Source: Vicugna pacos
Taxonomy: Eukaryota > Chordata > Mammalia > Artiodactyla > Camelidae
NCBI RefSeq assembly: GCF_048564905.1
Contig: NC_132996.1
Location: 58,378,501 to 58,442,500, forward strand
Direction of reading: 5' to 3'
DNA length: 64,000 bases
A program made the position numbers and the translations under genes. Below, piece by piece: positions 11,235 through 24,530 of the stretch. Under the pieces are notes generated by a model. That model searched no databases. It was not told where the DNA came from and saw only the letters and a program-made list of their open reading frames with translations. Positions within the stretch are counted from its first letter, which is position 1; every line of letters starts with the position of its first letter.

Positions 11235-11945
11235 ATTCTTTGATACTCCCTCCTCCAGGGGATGGAGTTTAATTATCTGCCCTTTGAATGTAGAACGAAC
11301 ATAGTGTGACTTGCTTCTAATGAATAGATTATGGAATAGTATAGATTAGGGGATAGTAACTTTTTAGAGGAGAAGCCTGGCAGGCCCCTCCTTAACCAGG
11401 TGCTCATGGTTAACTTCCCTTGTAATAAGCCATGTTGAGATTGTGTGTCTCCTGATATGAAGTGAACAGAAGGGCATGCCATCTGTGGAGTATTCTCCAA
11501 AATCTGTAAGCTCGGTCTAATAATTAGAAAACATCAGACCAACCCAAAAGAGGGACATTCTACAGAATTCCTGACCAGCACCAGGCAAAAGCATCAAGGG
11601 CACGAAGTACAAGGAAGATGAGGAGCTGCCGCAGGCGGGAGGGGACAGGAGGAGTGACAGCTAAATGCACTGCTGTGTCCTGGATTAGATCCTGGAACAG
11701 GAAAATGACCTTAGAAGAAAACTGGGAAAATCCAAAGAGATAAAAAAGAAAATCTGTAGTCTAGTGAATAGAATTAACTAAATGTTGATATCTTCGTTCT
11801 GATCGTGGTACCGTGGAGATGCAAGGTGTTAACATTAGGAGGAGTGGGCAGGGGTATTTGGGAACTCTCTGTACTACCAGTACAACTATTCTCTAAGTCT
11901 ACAATTATTTCAAAATGAAAGGTTAAAAAGAAAGTGATTACAAGT
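11235..11945 (+). repeat. Old L1 3' UTR (L1MA/MB-like)
   Basis: The plus strand follows the classic L1M 3' UTR. Landmarks are GTGACTTGCTTCTAATGAAT, GAGAAGCCTGGCAGGCCCCT, AAACATCAGACCAACCC, AGGGACATTCTACAGAATTC, GGATTAGATCCTGGAACAG and GGGAACTCTCTGTACTACC. The A-rich end AAAATGAAAGGTTAAAAAG lies at about 11915-11933. Confidence 0.8.
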
Positions 11946-13184
11946 TTGCATGGTAAAGAAATAAAAAAATTTACACCTACCAAAAACTTGTGAAATGAAC
12001 TCTGCTACTATCATGTGAACAGATGTTTGTGGCTTTGTGGAAAGTTCTAGTGAGTGTGATGTATGCGGGTTCCTCAAGTGCTGTGTTCAAGTAATTGAGA
12101 TGGTGGGAAAACTGCGCTGGATGATGGAGAAGTGCCTGGGTGGGTATCGGGGACTCCGGGTGGAGGAGGCGTATGGGGAGGGTGCGTAAAGTAGCTTCAT
12201 GAGTATGGAGTGGCGCTCAGATTTTATGGAGTAAGGTGTGTTCAGTGTAGTTAAATTAACAAAATAAATATTATAAGTAAAGAAAAATGGAGTGCTGATA
12301 AATTCCAGGTATATTAACCTTTTTTGCTTTAGAAATCTCTATTTTAAAGAAGGTAAATCCTTTGTATTACTGTTTGTTGATTCATTGAGTAAAGGAGTGT
12401 CAACTGTTTGTGAACTTCCTCTTCTCTTCTAGAAAAATCAGCAACGTGGGCCGAGTACCTTTCTGTAAAACCTTCATCCCGTGAGAAATGCCCCGAGGGG
12501 TTTTTTTGTTGGTCTTTCTTTCTCTGTCTCATCTTAAGTGTGTTGTCTTGAGCTCTTATGTTTATAAAAATGGAGTGAGCAAAAGAATAAACAAAACCAG
12601 TCTTGCAGTGATTCTCAACTAGGAATCGGGATGCTGGGATTCGCATTTGACTTCACCATGGGGCGTTTTCAGCTGCCACGTGGAGATTGTGAGAGCCAGT
12701 CTCTGCTGCCTCTGGGCTGTCATGAGGTTACCCACGAAGAGCACCGGGCTCCCTGCTCCGGCCCTCTCACCTGGACAGGAAGGTAGCCGGGACAGGAACC
12801 AGTGTAACCCTGCAGAGCCGGCTGCATAAGAGGCTTTGGGGCAACAGAAGGAATGCTCAGTGGTTCCATTTGTCACAGGAAACAAATGAAAAGGAGATGA
12901 TCAGCCTGTGGTGCGATGGTGTTTGGAAAGACTTGGAATCCCTTTGGAAGTTTTCAGATTCATCTTCAGACACAGCTTTGAAAAATTAATCCGTGCGGCA
13001 TGGAAGTATTTTCCAGCCCTTCACCTGAGATAAATGGTTCTGTCGGTGTTGGTGATGGAGAGAAAACCTCCTGTACTCAGATCTCTTGAATCTCTCAGGT
13101 TGCTCAGAGGCAGAAGTGCTTTCGCATCTTTAACAGTGCAGCTGTTTCTTGAACTTCCTGAGGGAGAAGGTGAATGCTTTATTT
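11946..13184. other. Unassigned intron
   Basis: No exon recognised. The 12600-12640 stretch begins like a hAT MITE end (TTCTCAACTAGGAATC) but I cannot follow an element. Overlapping open frames at 12344-12885 lack domains. Confidence 0.5.
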
Positions 13185-15180
13185 AATCTGTCTTGGTTCT
13201 CTGCACTTACTCAGCCTGTTGTTGTTTTTCATTAATTTTGGAAAATTCTTAGCTATTATTTCTTTAAATATATCTGTTGCCTTGTTTCCTACCCCCGCTT
13301 TTGGGACTCCAATTACAGGTACTTAGGACGTTTGATATGGTCCTAGAGTTCTTGGATGCTCTGTTCTGTTTTCTTTTACTCTTTTTTCTCTTCGAATTTA
13401 GGTTTGGATAATTTTCTTTTTCTTTTTTCCAGTTCACTGCAGTATTTCTTTCCTCTGCTATATCTAGCGTGCTGATAAGCCAATTGAAGGAATAATATAT
13501 TATGCTTTTTATTGCTAGCATTTTCATTTGGCTCTTTTTAATAGTGTCCATCTCTTTACTGAATACTCCCATCTATTCATGCAAGTTGTCCACCTGTTTC
13601 ACTAGATTCTTTAACATATTGTTTATAGTTATGTCCCCATCTAATAGTTCCAATGTCTTGGTCGTCTTTGATCTGGTCCTGCTGACGGCTTTCTGTTATG
13701 ACAGTGGATTGCTTTCTCTTATATTTTGTTTCTGTTAAATTCTGATTAAATGATGGACATGGTGTGTTAGAAAAACAGGAGACCTAAAATAAATGCCATG
13801 TCCAGAAATGGGCAGACCTCTTCTTCTGTGAGCCATTAACCTGGGAGGTTGACTCAGTCTAATGTGTAATTGGGATGGGTTTGGATTTTTCTGAATCTCG
13901 AGTTACCGTCAGTGCCAAAGACTTCCGGTGCTGCCAGTGGTTACCTGCTGCTCCCTTGTTCTTAATGTGGGGCCCAAGGTACTGGGGTTTTTCTCATTGT
14001 CCCAGCCTCACCCTCCACTTCCAGCAGGCCCTGCCAGCTGTGCTACACAGGAGGCCTTGCTCCCATCAGTGGTAGACTTGCATTGCTTGTATGTGGTGCC
14101 AGGCTCGTGTTGGGGCAGTAGGATTCCATTCCCCTGGTCCAGCCTCAGTCTGGCAGGCTTGTTCGCTGGGCCTTGGAGGTGGAATTGCGCAGCGTTCCTG
14201 CTGCCCCTCCGTGGCAGCTGTGGTCTTCCCCTTATCTGTGGAGGTCTGAGGTTGGATGGGGTTTCCTGATCCTCCCTTAGTGGTAGCTGATCTCTGTATC
14301 GGTGGAGGAGCCTGACCTGAGCAAGTTTGCCTGCTTGTCCTTCAGGGCAGGTGACTTTTGCTTCTGCTTCTCCCACCAGGGCAGTGTCCCTTTGTCTAGA
14401 TTGCTGGTGGGACAGTGTCCTGCCCCTCCCTTGGGAGCAGACGGCTTTTGCGTTGCCCTCCCCTGCAGCGGTGGTCTTCTGGGAGCTGGGAGGGTTGGTT
14501 CCTTTCTGGGCAGGCTGCCTTTCTCCTCTCCCAGGGGCAGGACATCTGTGTCCGGACATTCGGGGTGGGAGGGTTTCCTGCTCCTTCCCCAGCAGGTGGA
14601 GGTTTTGCTTTGGATGAAGAAAGATCCAAGAAACAGGCAGGGTTTTCTACCTGTGTTCCGCTGAGGGGGGTCTCTTTGTTTCCTTCTCTGCCCCAGTCTT
14701 TCCCCAAGAACCTCCAGCAGAAAAGAACTTGCAAGGGAGTGCAGACTCTGCTTCTGTCTAGAACTTCCAAACTGCCCCACCAGCCCGCACTCAGTTTTAA
14801 GAATTTGTTAAAATTGTAGCTGTTTTCTTTGGCTGCTTTGTCAGCAGCCACCTCTGCCTTCTGTGTTCTTCCAAAGCTGGAGTGATCTGAGTGTCCTGTC
14901 ACTCCTGGAGGAGCTTGTCACTCTTTGAAATTTGATTTTCCTGATTGCCTTATGACCGCAGCTCTCTGGTGGGCCCAAGACAAGTTACAGTGTGAGTGTG
15001 TCAGCTGGGGTCTTTCCTCATTGCTGTGGTGGCTCCCGTGTTCTCTTGTGGCTCTCTGCATCCTAAGCAGAAGCAGATCCTTTATGTTGTGGCCAACCAG
15101 TGGGTTGGGGGTGAGGAAATAGAGCAGTATTTGGGCACCCACTGATCCACAGTTACCTGTCATTGTCAGGTGTCAGGACA
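13185..15180 (-). repeat. Old L1 5' half: ORF1 (13185-13740) and GC-rich 5' UTR (13741-15180)
   Basis: On the minus strand, 13264-13430 reads like the L1 ORF1 segment GVP...IFKEIIAKNFPKL. The coiled-coil-coding part follows up to about 13740. Beyond it lies the GC-rich L1 5' UTR, including a degenerate run of CTGCCCCTCCC/GCAGC-like modules at 14190-14560. Open frames of 120-183 codons on both strands in 14008-14902 come from this GC-rich UTR and are not genes. Confidence 0.7.
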
Positions 15181-16179
15181 GTGTTACCTCTTGGGACTTG
15201 GGACAGAGGCATAGCAGGCTGGTTTATTGTTTTGTTTCATTTTGTGGTTGTCATTAGGAAAGTTCTATAATAAGCAAAAACGAAGCCCATTGACCTGGGT
15301 CACGTTCAGGAGGCTGTGATGAAAAGGGCAGTGCAGAGCTGGCTGCTGATGCAAGGGCGCTGGGAGCTGTCGTTGTACCTTGGGATGCGGATGCTCTTGG
15401 ACTGCTCTGGGGTCCTGGAGTTCTTATATGTAATCTTTGCACTGTGAGATGTCCTGTCCACTTCTGCGTGGCAGACTTACATGGCATAGACTTAACAACC
15501 GTTTCTCTCTCTGGCAGTCTATACACTTATAATGTAAGGGGCACTTGTCGTCCCGTTTCTGCCTTGCTCTTTCACCCAGAAACAAATTTTCCCTCAAATC
15601 CAGTTCCCTCATCTCTTACCTTTTAAAATTCTGTATACAGGATGTGATCATTATTATTAAATGATGGTTTTTTCCCCTTTAACCTCGTGGGTTGGTACTT
15701 AGAAGACTTGGAAAGTTGGGTGAGATGCGTGTGGTGCCTGTGAGGGAGGTGGATTCATTCTGTCAGCGGGTGTTTGCCTGCCCACTCTGACAGGCACTGT
15801 GCTGGAGGCTGGGGGGGTCCGTGGTGAGCAGGAGCAGATGTATTCTCACCCTTGTGGTTTCCAGAGAAGTGCTGTCCTCTTCCTCGGGAGCTTAGAGGTT
15901 CAGGTAGAAGGGACGTGTTACTGGTTGCTGTGCTTTTCAGTATGAAGTTCCGTCACAGTCGGATTTGATGTATTTTTGTGATACTGGTTGAATTTCTTTA
16001 CTGGCTTCAAGAATTGAGATGAAGGGAGTATAATGCTGGGATCCCATTCTGTCGCTCCTCTTCCCCTTCCTCCAATCCCAACCCAGAACAGTGTTGGATG
16101 CGTTCTAACATTAAGTGACAGGGCACCTGCGGGAACGGGGTGGGTGCATATGTTGAGGAGAGAGCTACCATTTTCTGAT
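15181..16179. other. Unassigned intron
   Basis: No exon or named repeat with confidence. A stretch at 15760-15830 reads like the start of an old repeat with CACTGTGCTGGAGGCTGGG. Confidence 0.5.
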
Positions 16180-16340
16180 TGTCTGTTCTGCACCATCCCT
16201 GAGTGAGGAGCTTTACAAACCATCTCCTGGGTCTTCAGCTCCAGGAGACAGGCGGTGTGGTCTCCATCTCATAGGTTCAAGAAACAGGGAGGTTAAGTAG
16301 CTTAAAATTGTGCAAGATGCTCGTCAGCCTGGCTCTTTCT
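16180..16340 (-). repeat. MIR SINE fragment
   Basis: Reverse-complement MIR landmarks: AGGAGCTTTACAAACCATCT, CTCATAGGTTCAAGAAACAG and GAGGTTAAGTAGCTTAAAA. Confidence 0.7.
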
Positions 16341-17394
16341 ACCGTACCACATGGGCTTCCTTTAAACACTTGTTATTGCTAATCCTGTTGGCTTTATATT
16401 ACTGAAGATCAAAGAAGTTAAACCAAAGTAGCAGTTTCAATTTGGAGTACTTATTTGCTTATGACAGTTTCAAATTGGCCCAGTTCTTGCCCTTTGCTTT
16501 GTGATTCTCATGTTTGAAAGCATCATCAGAACTTTTCAGTTCTTATGCTTTGAAACCTGCATGTTTTACAAAATTACTGTGATATCTGTTCATGAAGAAA
16601 GGCTGAATGCTTCATTCAGCGTTATAATTGCTATGACCAGTTCACATGCGACCTACCTCTCAGCTGTGTGGATCCCCAGTGTAGAGTGGCGGGGGAGTCT
16701 GCAGAGCTGCCGAAGAATTAGATAGAGATAAGTGTGACCCATGTTTTAGGGGGAAAAAACCGAAAACATGATAAGCATTTGCATTTGCTCCCTGGGTGGG
16801 AACAGTGGTGCTTTCATGCATTGCCAGCATAGCTGAAATCTCCTTCCTCTCTGCCGAAAAGTGGCTGACGCTGAGTCCTGGAGGGGCAGTAAATTATGCC
16901 TTCCAAACACTTGAGGGTGTTGAAGAGGCCCTGCAGAAATAATTAAGCCTGAGAAGTTCACCTATCCTCAGGCTGAGACACTTGAGCCATGCTTACTGGC
17001 AAAGCTTGCTTCCTTTCTGAGAGAACTACAATTTGGTGGACAGGCTGAGATGATTTGAGACATCCTAAATCAGAAGCTCTGTCCTGCAGTTGTGCCTTTG
17101 GCTGGTATTCTGGGTGGATTTGCTACCAGTCGTTGTTTTCTATAAATCCCAAATGCTGCTGTCTCCGCTGTGGTTAAATGTGAACATGCAGCTTTGGAAT
17201 GCTTAAGTTTGAATGTGGTATGATTTAAAATAAAAGAACATGATGAGGGACCCATCTGGGTAGAAAAAGAGGTTAAATATTTAAGCTGTGTGTGTTTCTC
17301 TGTGGGCTCACGCTTCTTTGTGAATTTTTACCCTTCCAGTTCCTTGGTAGAGGACCATTTCCTAAAACATACCGAGTGTTTCGTACTCTAGAAC

Positions 17395-17590
17395 AGGGTA
17401 GGAAAAGGTCTGACTTCAAAGTTAGGAATCATGGGTTTGCACTGTGACTTTGCCTCTTAACAGCTTTGTATCTCAATTTCCTCACATAAAAAATGAAACT
17501 TGTATCTGCCCCCCAAATAAGTGACAAACTGGTTATAAAGAGCAAATGAGACCATGGCTACAAAAGTGCTTTGCAACAGGCAAAACATTC
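17395..17590 (+). repeat. MIR SINE fragment
   Basis: MIR order: GTTTGCACTGTGACTTTGCC, TCTCAATTTCCTCACATAAA, AAGAGCAAATGAGACCATGG and CAAAAGTGCTTTGCAACAGG. Confidence 0.7.
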
Positions 17591-17639
17591 TAACACTTGC
17601 AAGGAAACTAATTAAGAAATGCCAGTTTTTATACCCACT

Positions 17640-17935
17640 GAATTCACAGTCTAGCAGGAGAGAGAAAAGCGATCATCTGAAATAACAGGGAAGCAATTAC
17701 AGGGCTGTGTATACCAGACCCAACCTATAAGGTAAAGGCTATACATGCTGAGGGATTTCATAGTAAGGGAAGATTGTTGATATTGAGGGGATCAGTAAAG
17801 GTTTCACAGAGAAGATAGATTCTTTAGGTTTCATAAACTTTAGGTATTTTGCTGGATGATGGGAGGGAAAGCAGCACCATGACTGAGCAGGAGTGAGGTT
17901 GGAGTGAGTGGAGTGTATCTAAGAAGCAGCAGCAG
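17640..17935 (+). repeat. Ancient interspersed repeat, family not named
   Basis: Contains the order ACAGTCTAGCAGGAGAGAGA ... AGGTTTCACAGAGAAG ... GCACCATGACTGAGCAGGAG. This is typical of an old mammal-wide repeat whose later parts appear at 24180-24530 and 63445-63695. I am unsure of its library name. Confidence 0.4.
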
Positions 17936-18959
17936 GCAGCCAGCAGGCCCCCAGGCCGTACCCAGATGGCAAACCACAGGACAGCTTAAGTCAAATGCCC
18001 TTGGAAGCTGAATCTGTTTCTGATTTTCTTTGCATAGGAGAAATTTGCATTGTGATGCTTCGCATTCTTCTTATTGTTAGTGGAGACAATAGTCATCACA
18101 TAACTCAGAAGTTATCCCAGGCATTAACTAATGAGTAGAGGACTTGCCCAGGAAACAGAACCAAAGTCAGCAAGTCTAGACTCGAAAGTGTCTTCTTCCT
18201 CTACCTATTTTTGGTTGTGCTTCCAGTTTCTCATGCTCAGCTTTGATATTTTCGTCCCCTTGTGTAAATCCTAATAGCCTCTGATTTTGATTGGACACAC
18301 AGGCTGAATGAAACTGGAGAGGACATCTACATCAGCATCCTGCTTTCATTAGGAATTGAGTTTAAACTATGCTTGGGTAAGACACCTTGTCTTCTTTCAG
18401 AAGATTACATTGGACTGTGACGGAGCAGCTGGTTTGGGAGTAACCCTCCTGTCAATAAAATAAAAAGAAGTTTAGAAATTTGCTTAAATAGATGAGACAA
18501 CAGTTTAGAGGCACAGGAGAGCAACCCATGCAGTCAATACTTGAGGGACAGACAATTCCTGAGAGACAGGAGCACATGGAAGGCAACTACCTGTTCACTC
18601 TGGCTCCTTCCCTGCAGGCACTTCCTAATTCACAGCCCAGGGTACAGGGTCTTAGCCGAAAGCAGTCACACAGGGCTGAGAGGCTGGAGTTGGGGCTTCC
18701 AAAGTATCTGGGATTTGAAGGACAAAACCCCAGGGCAATGGAAACCACAGGGAAATGAGCAAAAAATGGGCATGTTATCTTCCCTTAAGGTGCTTGCCAA
18801 CTCCTAAAGTGCACACGATCAGAGCAAGACTCCGAGAACCCCTACAGAAGAAAGCAGCTGGGAGTCTTAGCAAGCTGTGTGGCTATTTCAGCAATGGTAC
18901 ATAGTGCAGGCGAGGTAAAGGTCGGTGTTTAAGGCTGGCCAGTGAGGGGCAGGGTTGAG
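17936..18959. other. Unassigned intron, possibly partly L1 5' UTR
   Basis: The part 18490-18930 may be the 5' UTR of the L1 that follows, but I cannot confirm it. Two overlapping 88-codon open frames at 18492-18807 have no domain. Confidence 0.4.
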
Positions 18960-21105
18960 GGGAGAGAAACTGTTAAACAAGTAAAAATGAGAGAATTTGC
19001 TGCCAGCTGACCTGCAGCTAGCTAGCTAGATAAATTCTTCAAGCAACAGGAAGATAATTTGAGACGGAGGTTCAGATGTACATGAAGGAATGAAGAATGC
19101 CAGAAAGGGTAAAGATATGGTAAATATAAATAAAGATTTACTTTTAAAAGCAATAATAATGATGTCTTGCGAGATTTAAAATATACAGAAGAAAAATATT
19201 TGACACTAATAGCATAACGGATGGGAGAGGATAAATGAAGTTTTTTGTATTTTTGGTAAGTTGCAAAATTACTAATTTGAAGTATAATATAATAAATTAG
19301 TGATACTTACTTTAATTGCTAGGATAGCCACTAAAAGAATATTAAAAAACTAATTAAGCAAACTAATGAAGGAAAAAACCCATGGAATAGTAATAAAATT
19401 TGATCAATCCTAAAGGCAAGAAAGGATGGATAAAAGAAAAAGAACAGATGAAACAAATAGAATGAGCATACACTTAAACTCAGCCACATCAGAAATTACA
19501 TTAAATGTAAATGGACTGTATGTACAATTGGAAGCCAGAGATTTTTAAAACATTAAAATCCATTTATATCCTCTTTATAAAGAGACAATCTTGAGACAAG
19601 CTTTGAGTGCACAAATTTGAAAGTAAAAGTTTTGAAATAAGCACACATATACATACATGCACACATATACAGGGAGAGGGAATCAAATCAAGTATATAGA
19701 ATATTTAAATAGTATTAATAATCAACTTACTCTGCTTGATAATTGTAAAACATTACATTCAGCAACTGCAAGATACTCCTTTTTTTTTTAAGTTCACATA
19801 GATGATTTACAAAAGTAAGCAGTGTACTGGGCCATAAATCAAGTTTAAATAAGTTATAAAGTTTTGAATTAACATGTATGTTCTCTGACTACAGAGAACA
19901 ATTAAAGTAGAAGTCAGTAGCAGAAAGATAGAAAATCCCAAAATGTTTGGAAATTAAAGTTATGCTCCTAAATGACCTGTATGTCAAAGAAGGTATCAAA
20001 GTAGAAATTAAAAAAGAATTTTTACCTAAATTTTAATGAAAATAATATATAAATATGTGAGATGCATTTAAAGTAGCGCATAGAAGTAAATTTATAGCTT
20101 TACACTGCATGTATTAAAAAAGAAGAAAGATTGAAATAGCTAAACTTCAGTCTCAAGAAACTAAATGCAAGATGAATTAAAGTCCCTAAAACAGAAGATA
20201 AAAATAAGAGCAGAAAGGAACAACATAGAAAAAAATGTAAGATAAAGAAAATCAACAAAACCAAACATTACTTTTTAAAAAAAAATTAATAAAATTGATA
20301 AACATCTAGTGAGACTGATCAAGTTCAGAGAGAAAACACAGATTATCAATATCAGGAATGAAAAAAGATATATTGCTACAGATTTTATAGGCATTTAATA
20401 GACATTAACATATTTAGTCCAGTAAATTTAACAATTTAGATAAAATGAACATATTTCTTGAAAAATACTACCTACAAAACAGACATGAAAATATGCACAA
20501 TCTTATGTCTATGAAAGAAAATTAATTCATGATTTGAAAACTTTACACACCAAAAAAAAGAAAAAAACAAAAAACCCCAAAACATCTAGCCCAGATGGCT
20601 TCTTTGAATTCTAAATCTTTGAAGGAAGAAATAAAATTCTCATAAAATTTCTCAAGGAATAGCTGGACCTAGAGATTATCATATTAAATGAAGTAAATTA
20701 GAGAAAGACAAATATATGATATCATTATATGTGGAATCTTAAAAAAAAAAAAAAAGAAGATACAAAGGAACTTATTTACAAACCAGAAACAGATTTACAG
20801 ACATAGGACACAAACTATGGTTACCAAAGGGTGAATAGGTGGGGTAGGGAGGGATAAATTAGGGGTTTGGGATTAATATATACACACTACTATATAAACT
20901 ATAAATAAACAACAAGGACTTACTGTATAGCACAGGGAACTGTTTTCAATATCTTATAATAACATATAATGGAAAAGAATCTGAAAAAGAATATATATGT
21001 ATATGTATAACTAAATCACTTTGCTGTACAGTTGAAACTAATCCAACATTGTAAATCAACTATACCTCAGTGAAAAGTTTTACAAAACTTTTCTCAAGGA
21101 ATAGA
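18960..21105 (+). repeat. Old L1, internally deleted, with even-toed ungulate type 3' UTR
   Basis: From 18960 the plus strand follows L1 internal sequence. AATGAGAGAATTTGCTGCCA is followed by the ORF2 start region (ACATTAAATGTAAATGGACT near 19500). ORF2 middle parts follow at 20080-20640, then the ORF2 end and 3' UTR. The 3' UTR landmarks are CTGTATAGCACAGGGAACTG, ATGGAAAAGAATCTGAAAAA and ACTTTGCTGTACAGTTGAAA. Many stops and deletions are present and no usable frame remains. A CACATA-type simple stretch lies at 19640-19670. Confidence 0.75.
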
Positions 21106-22008
<903 letters not shown>

Positions 22009-22189
22009 TGAAATGATGACAAAGGTCAGAAACACTGAAGCAGCAGCTTCCAGTTTGTTTTGAATGTGCTCAGGGAGACAGGACACTTATTGATGGCAGA
22101 AATAAACAGGGAGACCTGGGTCTTGTTGGACATGGAAGACTTCCTGATGACTTCTGCAGTTACAGCGCTTTGAACTCTTGAAAAGATTG

Positions 22190-22350
22190 TAAGCAGCTTA
22201 ATAGCTTATTCTTGTGCCAGGGACTGTGCTAAGTGCTTTACATGGATTATGTCAGTTAACATCTCAAAAACCGCAGTGCGGAAAATCATCAGCACAAGTG
22301 ATCTAGGGGCAATGTGGGTTGCTCAGGACTGGGGCTGAGGCCCCTGCGTA
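22190..22350 (-). repeat. MIR/MIR3 SINE fragment
   Basis: Reverse-complement MIR landmarks: GGGACTGTGCTAAGTGCTTT, ACATGGATTATGTCAGTTAA and GGAAAATCATCAGCAC. Confidence 0.65.
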
Positions 22351-22401
22351 TTTCTAGCAGCAAGGTGGGGTGGTTAGAAGCTGCTCTCAGGGTTTGGTCC
22401 T

Positions 22402-22442
22402 TGCTTGAGGGAGTCACGAGATACCCGTGACTCCCTCAAGCA
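22402..22442. repeat. Perfect 17-bp inverted repeat with 7-nt loop
   Basis: The left arm at 22402-22418 (TGCTTGAGGGAGTCACG) is exactly complementary to the right arm at 22426-22442. The loop AGATACC is at 22419-22425. It lies about 540 bp downstream of the exon 8 donor in unassigned intron. Confidence 0.95.
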
Positions 22443-22674
22443 TCCTCGGGAGTGTGGCACTGGCCATGCCTTCCTCACAGAAAGTGCCTGAAGCTTTGGG
22501 GCTGGCAGTTACTGCTTCCCAGCTTCTTGGGAGCACACCTGCCGTGGCTTCCACGTGAGAGATGTGGACTCCTCTCCACTGAATAATTGCCAGCCGTCCT
22601 TGTCCCCTGATAATACTTTTCTCTGGATCACACTGTGTGCTGCTACCTGGTTAATCTTCACGTAGGGCCCTCCC

Positions 22675-22910
22675 TCCCTACATCTTTTATTAGGTGGTTA
22701 CTGTGTGGCAGGCACTCCACCAGGTGCTGAGAAAGCAGAAGAAGAAGCCAGGGCCTGCCCTCAAAGGAACTCTTCACTAACTGGGAAGCCAGCAAGTGAG
22801 GCAGCAGTCGTGTGAAAAGTCCTGTAATAGAGTGGTCCACGGACTGCGGACTGCGGAGGGAGCACCCGTCAGCCTGTGCTCCTGGGTGGGAGGGTTCAGG
22901 ACGCTTCCCA
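22675..22910 (+). repeat. Ancient interspersed repeat, family not named (head part)
   Basis: Reads TTACTGTGTGGCAGGCACTC ... GGTGCTGAGAAAGCAG ... CCAGGGCCTGCCCTCAAAGG. This is the standard opening of the same old repeat class as at 23655. Confidence 0.4.
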
Positions 22911-23074
22911 GAGCGGGGGTGCCTGAGAGGAAGTAAATACACACTTACAGTAAAATCAGAACAACAGCAAACACCTTTCTGTTCTGCTTGAGGTAGAGTT
23001 TCCTTCTGTCCATCTCCTCCCTTGAATCTGTTACCAAAGGTTACCTTCCAGAATGTTTCTAATCCTTATATAAA

Positions 23075-23500
23075 CATAACTATATAATTTTAGAACACAA
23101 ATGGGATCATATTACACATATTCTGCATCTTTCCTTTTTTACTTTAGTAACAGATCATGGACTTCCCTTTCATTCTATATAGGTATATTTCAGTTTTAAG
23201 GATGGCTATATGATATTCCATCGTTTAGATGTATCTTACATGCAGATCATGCAGATCTGTTATTGACAGAGATTTAGATTGCTTTTTCTCCCCCCTATTT
23301 TCAAACAGTAACACAAGGGATATCCTTTCATATATTTTTGCACATAAATGTGTGAATGTATCTATAGAATTCTAGCTGAGAAATTGCTGAAAGAATAAAC
23401 ACATTTTGAATGTTAATAGATATTAACACATTGCCCTTTGAAAAGACTATTACAGTTTCCTAGTTCCACCAGTAACATTTTGGTTGTTCTAGTTTTCCAT
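23075..23500 (-). repeat. Old L1 3' end fragment (L1ME-like)
   Basis: On the + strand: AACACAAATGGGATCATATT, GATGGCTATATGATATTCCA, GGGATATCCTTTCATATA and GAGAAATTGCTGAAAG. This is the reverse complement of an L1ME-type 3' end in order. Confidence 0.6.
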
Positions 23501-23654
23501 GCTTTCAGTAACCCTGAGTACTTGGATTTTTGCTCATCTGATCTTACATGTGTGTATTTTTCAAGTGGAAGGTTGATTATCTCTTTATCAGTTTCTCCCA
23601 GAATACAAATGTAAATCCTGTTTGTATTTTGATTGGTCACATTGAATTTTTAGA

Positions 23655-23800
23655 TTGTTTTAGGCATTTATTCAGTCAGTAGGTATTTACTGATTGCCTG
23701 CTATGTTCCAGGCAGTGTTCTTGGTACTTGAAATATGTCAGTCAACAAAGCAGAGAAAAATCCATGCCTTTGGGGAATTTGCATTGCAGTAGATCATGCT
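23655..23800 (+). repeat. Ancient interspersed repeat, family not named (head part)
   Basis: Landmarks are GGTATTTACTGATTGCCTGC, TATGTTCCAGGCAGTGTTC and CCATGCCTTTGGGGAATTTG. It could be a MIR, L2 or L3-class fragment. Confidence 0.4.
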
Positions 23801-24179
23801 ACCCCGAAGTAAGATTTGTCTTTCTAGTAGAATTTTAGTTTTCTTTGTATGGGTCCTTCACAAGTCCTGAACATTTTTTCCTTAGGCATTTTATCTTTCT
23901 TATGCTCTGACATCATGGTTTCTAACTGGTTACTTTTATATGAATACATAGTTTGGCTTTTGTATATACATTTTGTAATACTGTTTTACTGAATTCTATA
24001 ATTGTTTCATCTTTTTAAAGTTGATTCTCTGTGTCTTCTAGATACAGTCATACCTAATGTGAATTTTGCTTCCTTTTTCCAATATCTGAACCTTTTATTA
24101 CCTTTTATATAATTACCTTGGTTAGTACTTCCAGAACGATGTTAAATTATGATCTGAGTGTTAAAAAAGAAAGGTAGGT

Positions 24180-24530
24180 ATCATTTAATCAGAGAAAGGG
24201 AGAAGGGGTCTATCAGAAGGACTAGCAGATTCAGAGATCAGAGGGACAAGAGAGCGTGATGGTTTAGAGAACTTCGAGTGTGGCAGGAGTGAAGGAGGCT
24301 TGTGAGGGAGAGGCAGAAGGTGAAGCCTGCAGGGGGCCCAGATCATGAAATACCTGGTACCTTATGGACGATTTTGGAATATTACCTGTGAGCAGTAGGA
24401 AACCACTGAAGCATTGACACAGGAGCAATGCGGTGAGCTTGCGTTTCCGAGCAGTCTGACATCAGTAGTGGGACAAGACTGGAATTTCAGGAATCCAGAT
24501 GAGGATTAATAGAGGACAAATTTGAGCCGT
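24180..24530 (+). repeat. Ancient interspersed repeat, family not named (body part)
   Basis: Landmarks are GGGCCCAGATCATGAAATAC, GAAACCACTGAAGCATTGAC and GGAGCAATGCGGTGAGCTTG. It matches the body of a frequent old mammalian repeat that I cannot name with certainty. Confidence 0.4.

Noticed and set aside
11235-11945. An LTR element at the stretch with GTGACTTGCTTCTAATGAAT
   Set aside because: The full order of landmarks and the A-rich end match an L1 3' UTR better than a MaLR LTR, and no LTR ends were seen.
14008-14902. Open frames of 96-183 codons on both strands
   Set aside because: They lie in a GC-rich old L1 5' UTR, overlap each other on opposite strands, and show low-complexity Pro/Ser/Gly/Arg composition with no domain.
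22402-22442. miRNA precursor at the perfect hairpin
   Set aside because: The stem is only 17 bp with no extended pairing in the flanks, too short for Drosha/Dicer processing.
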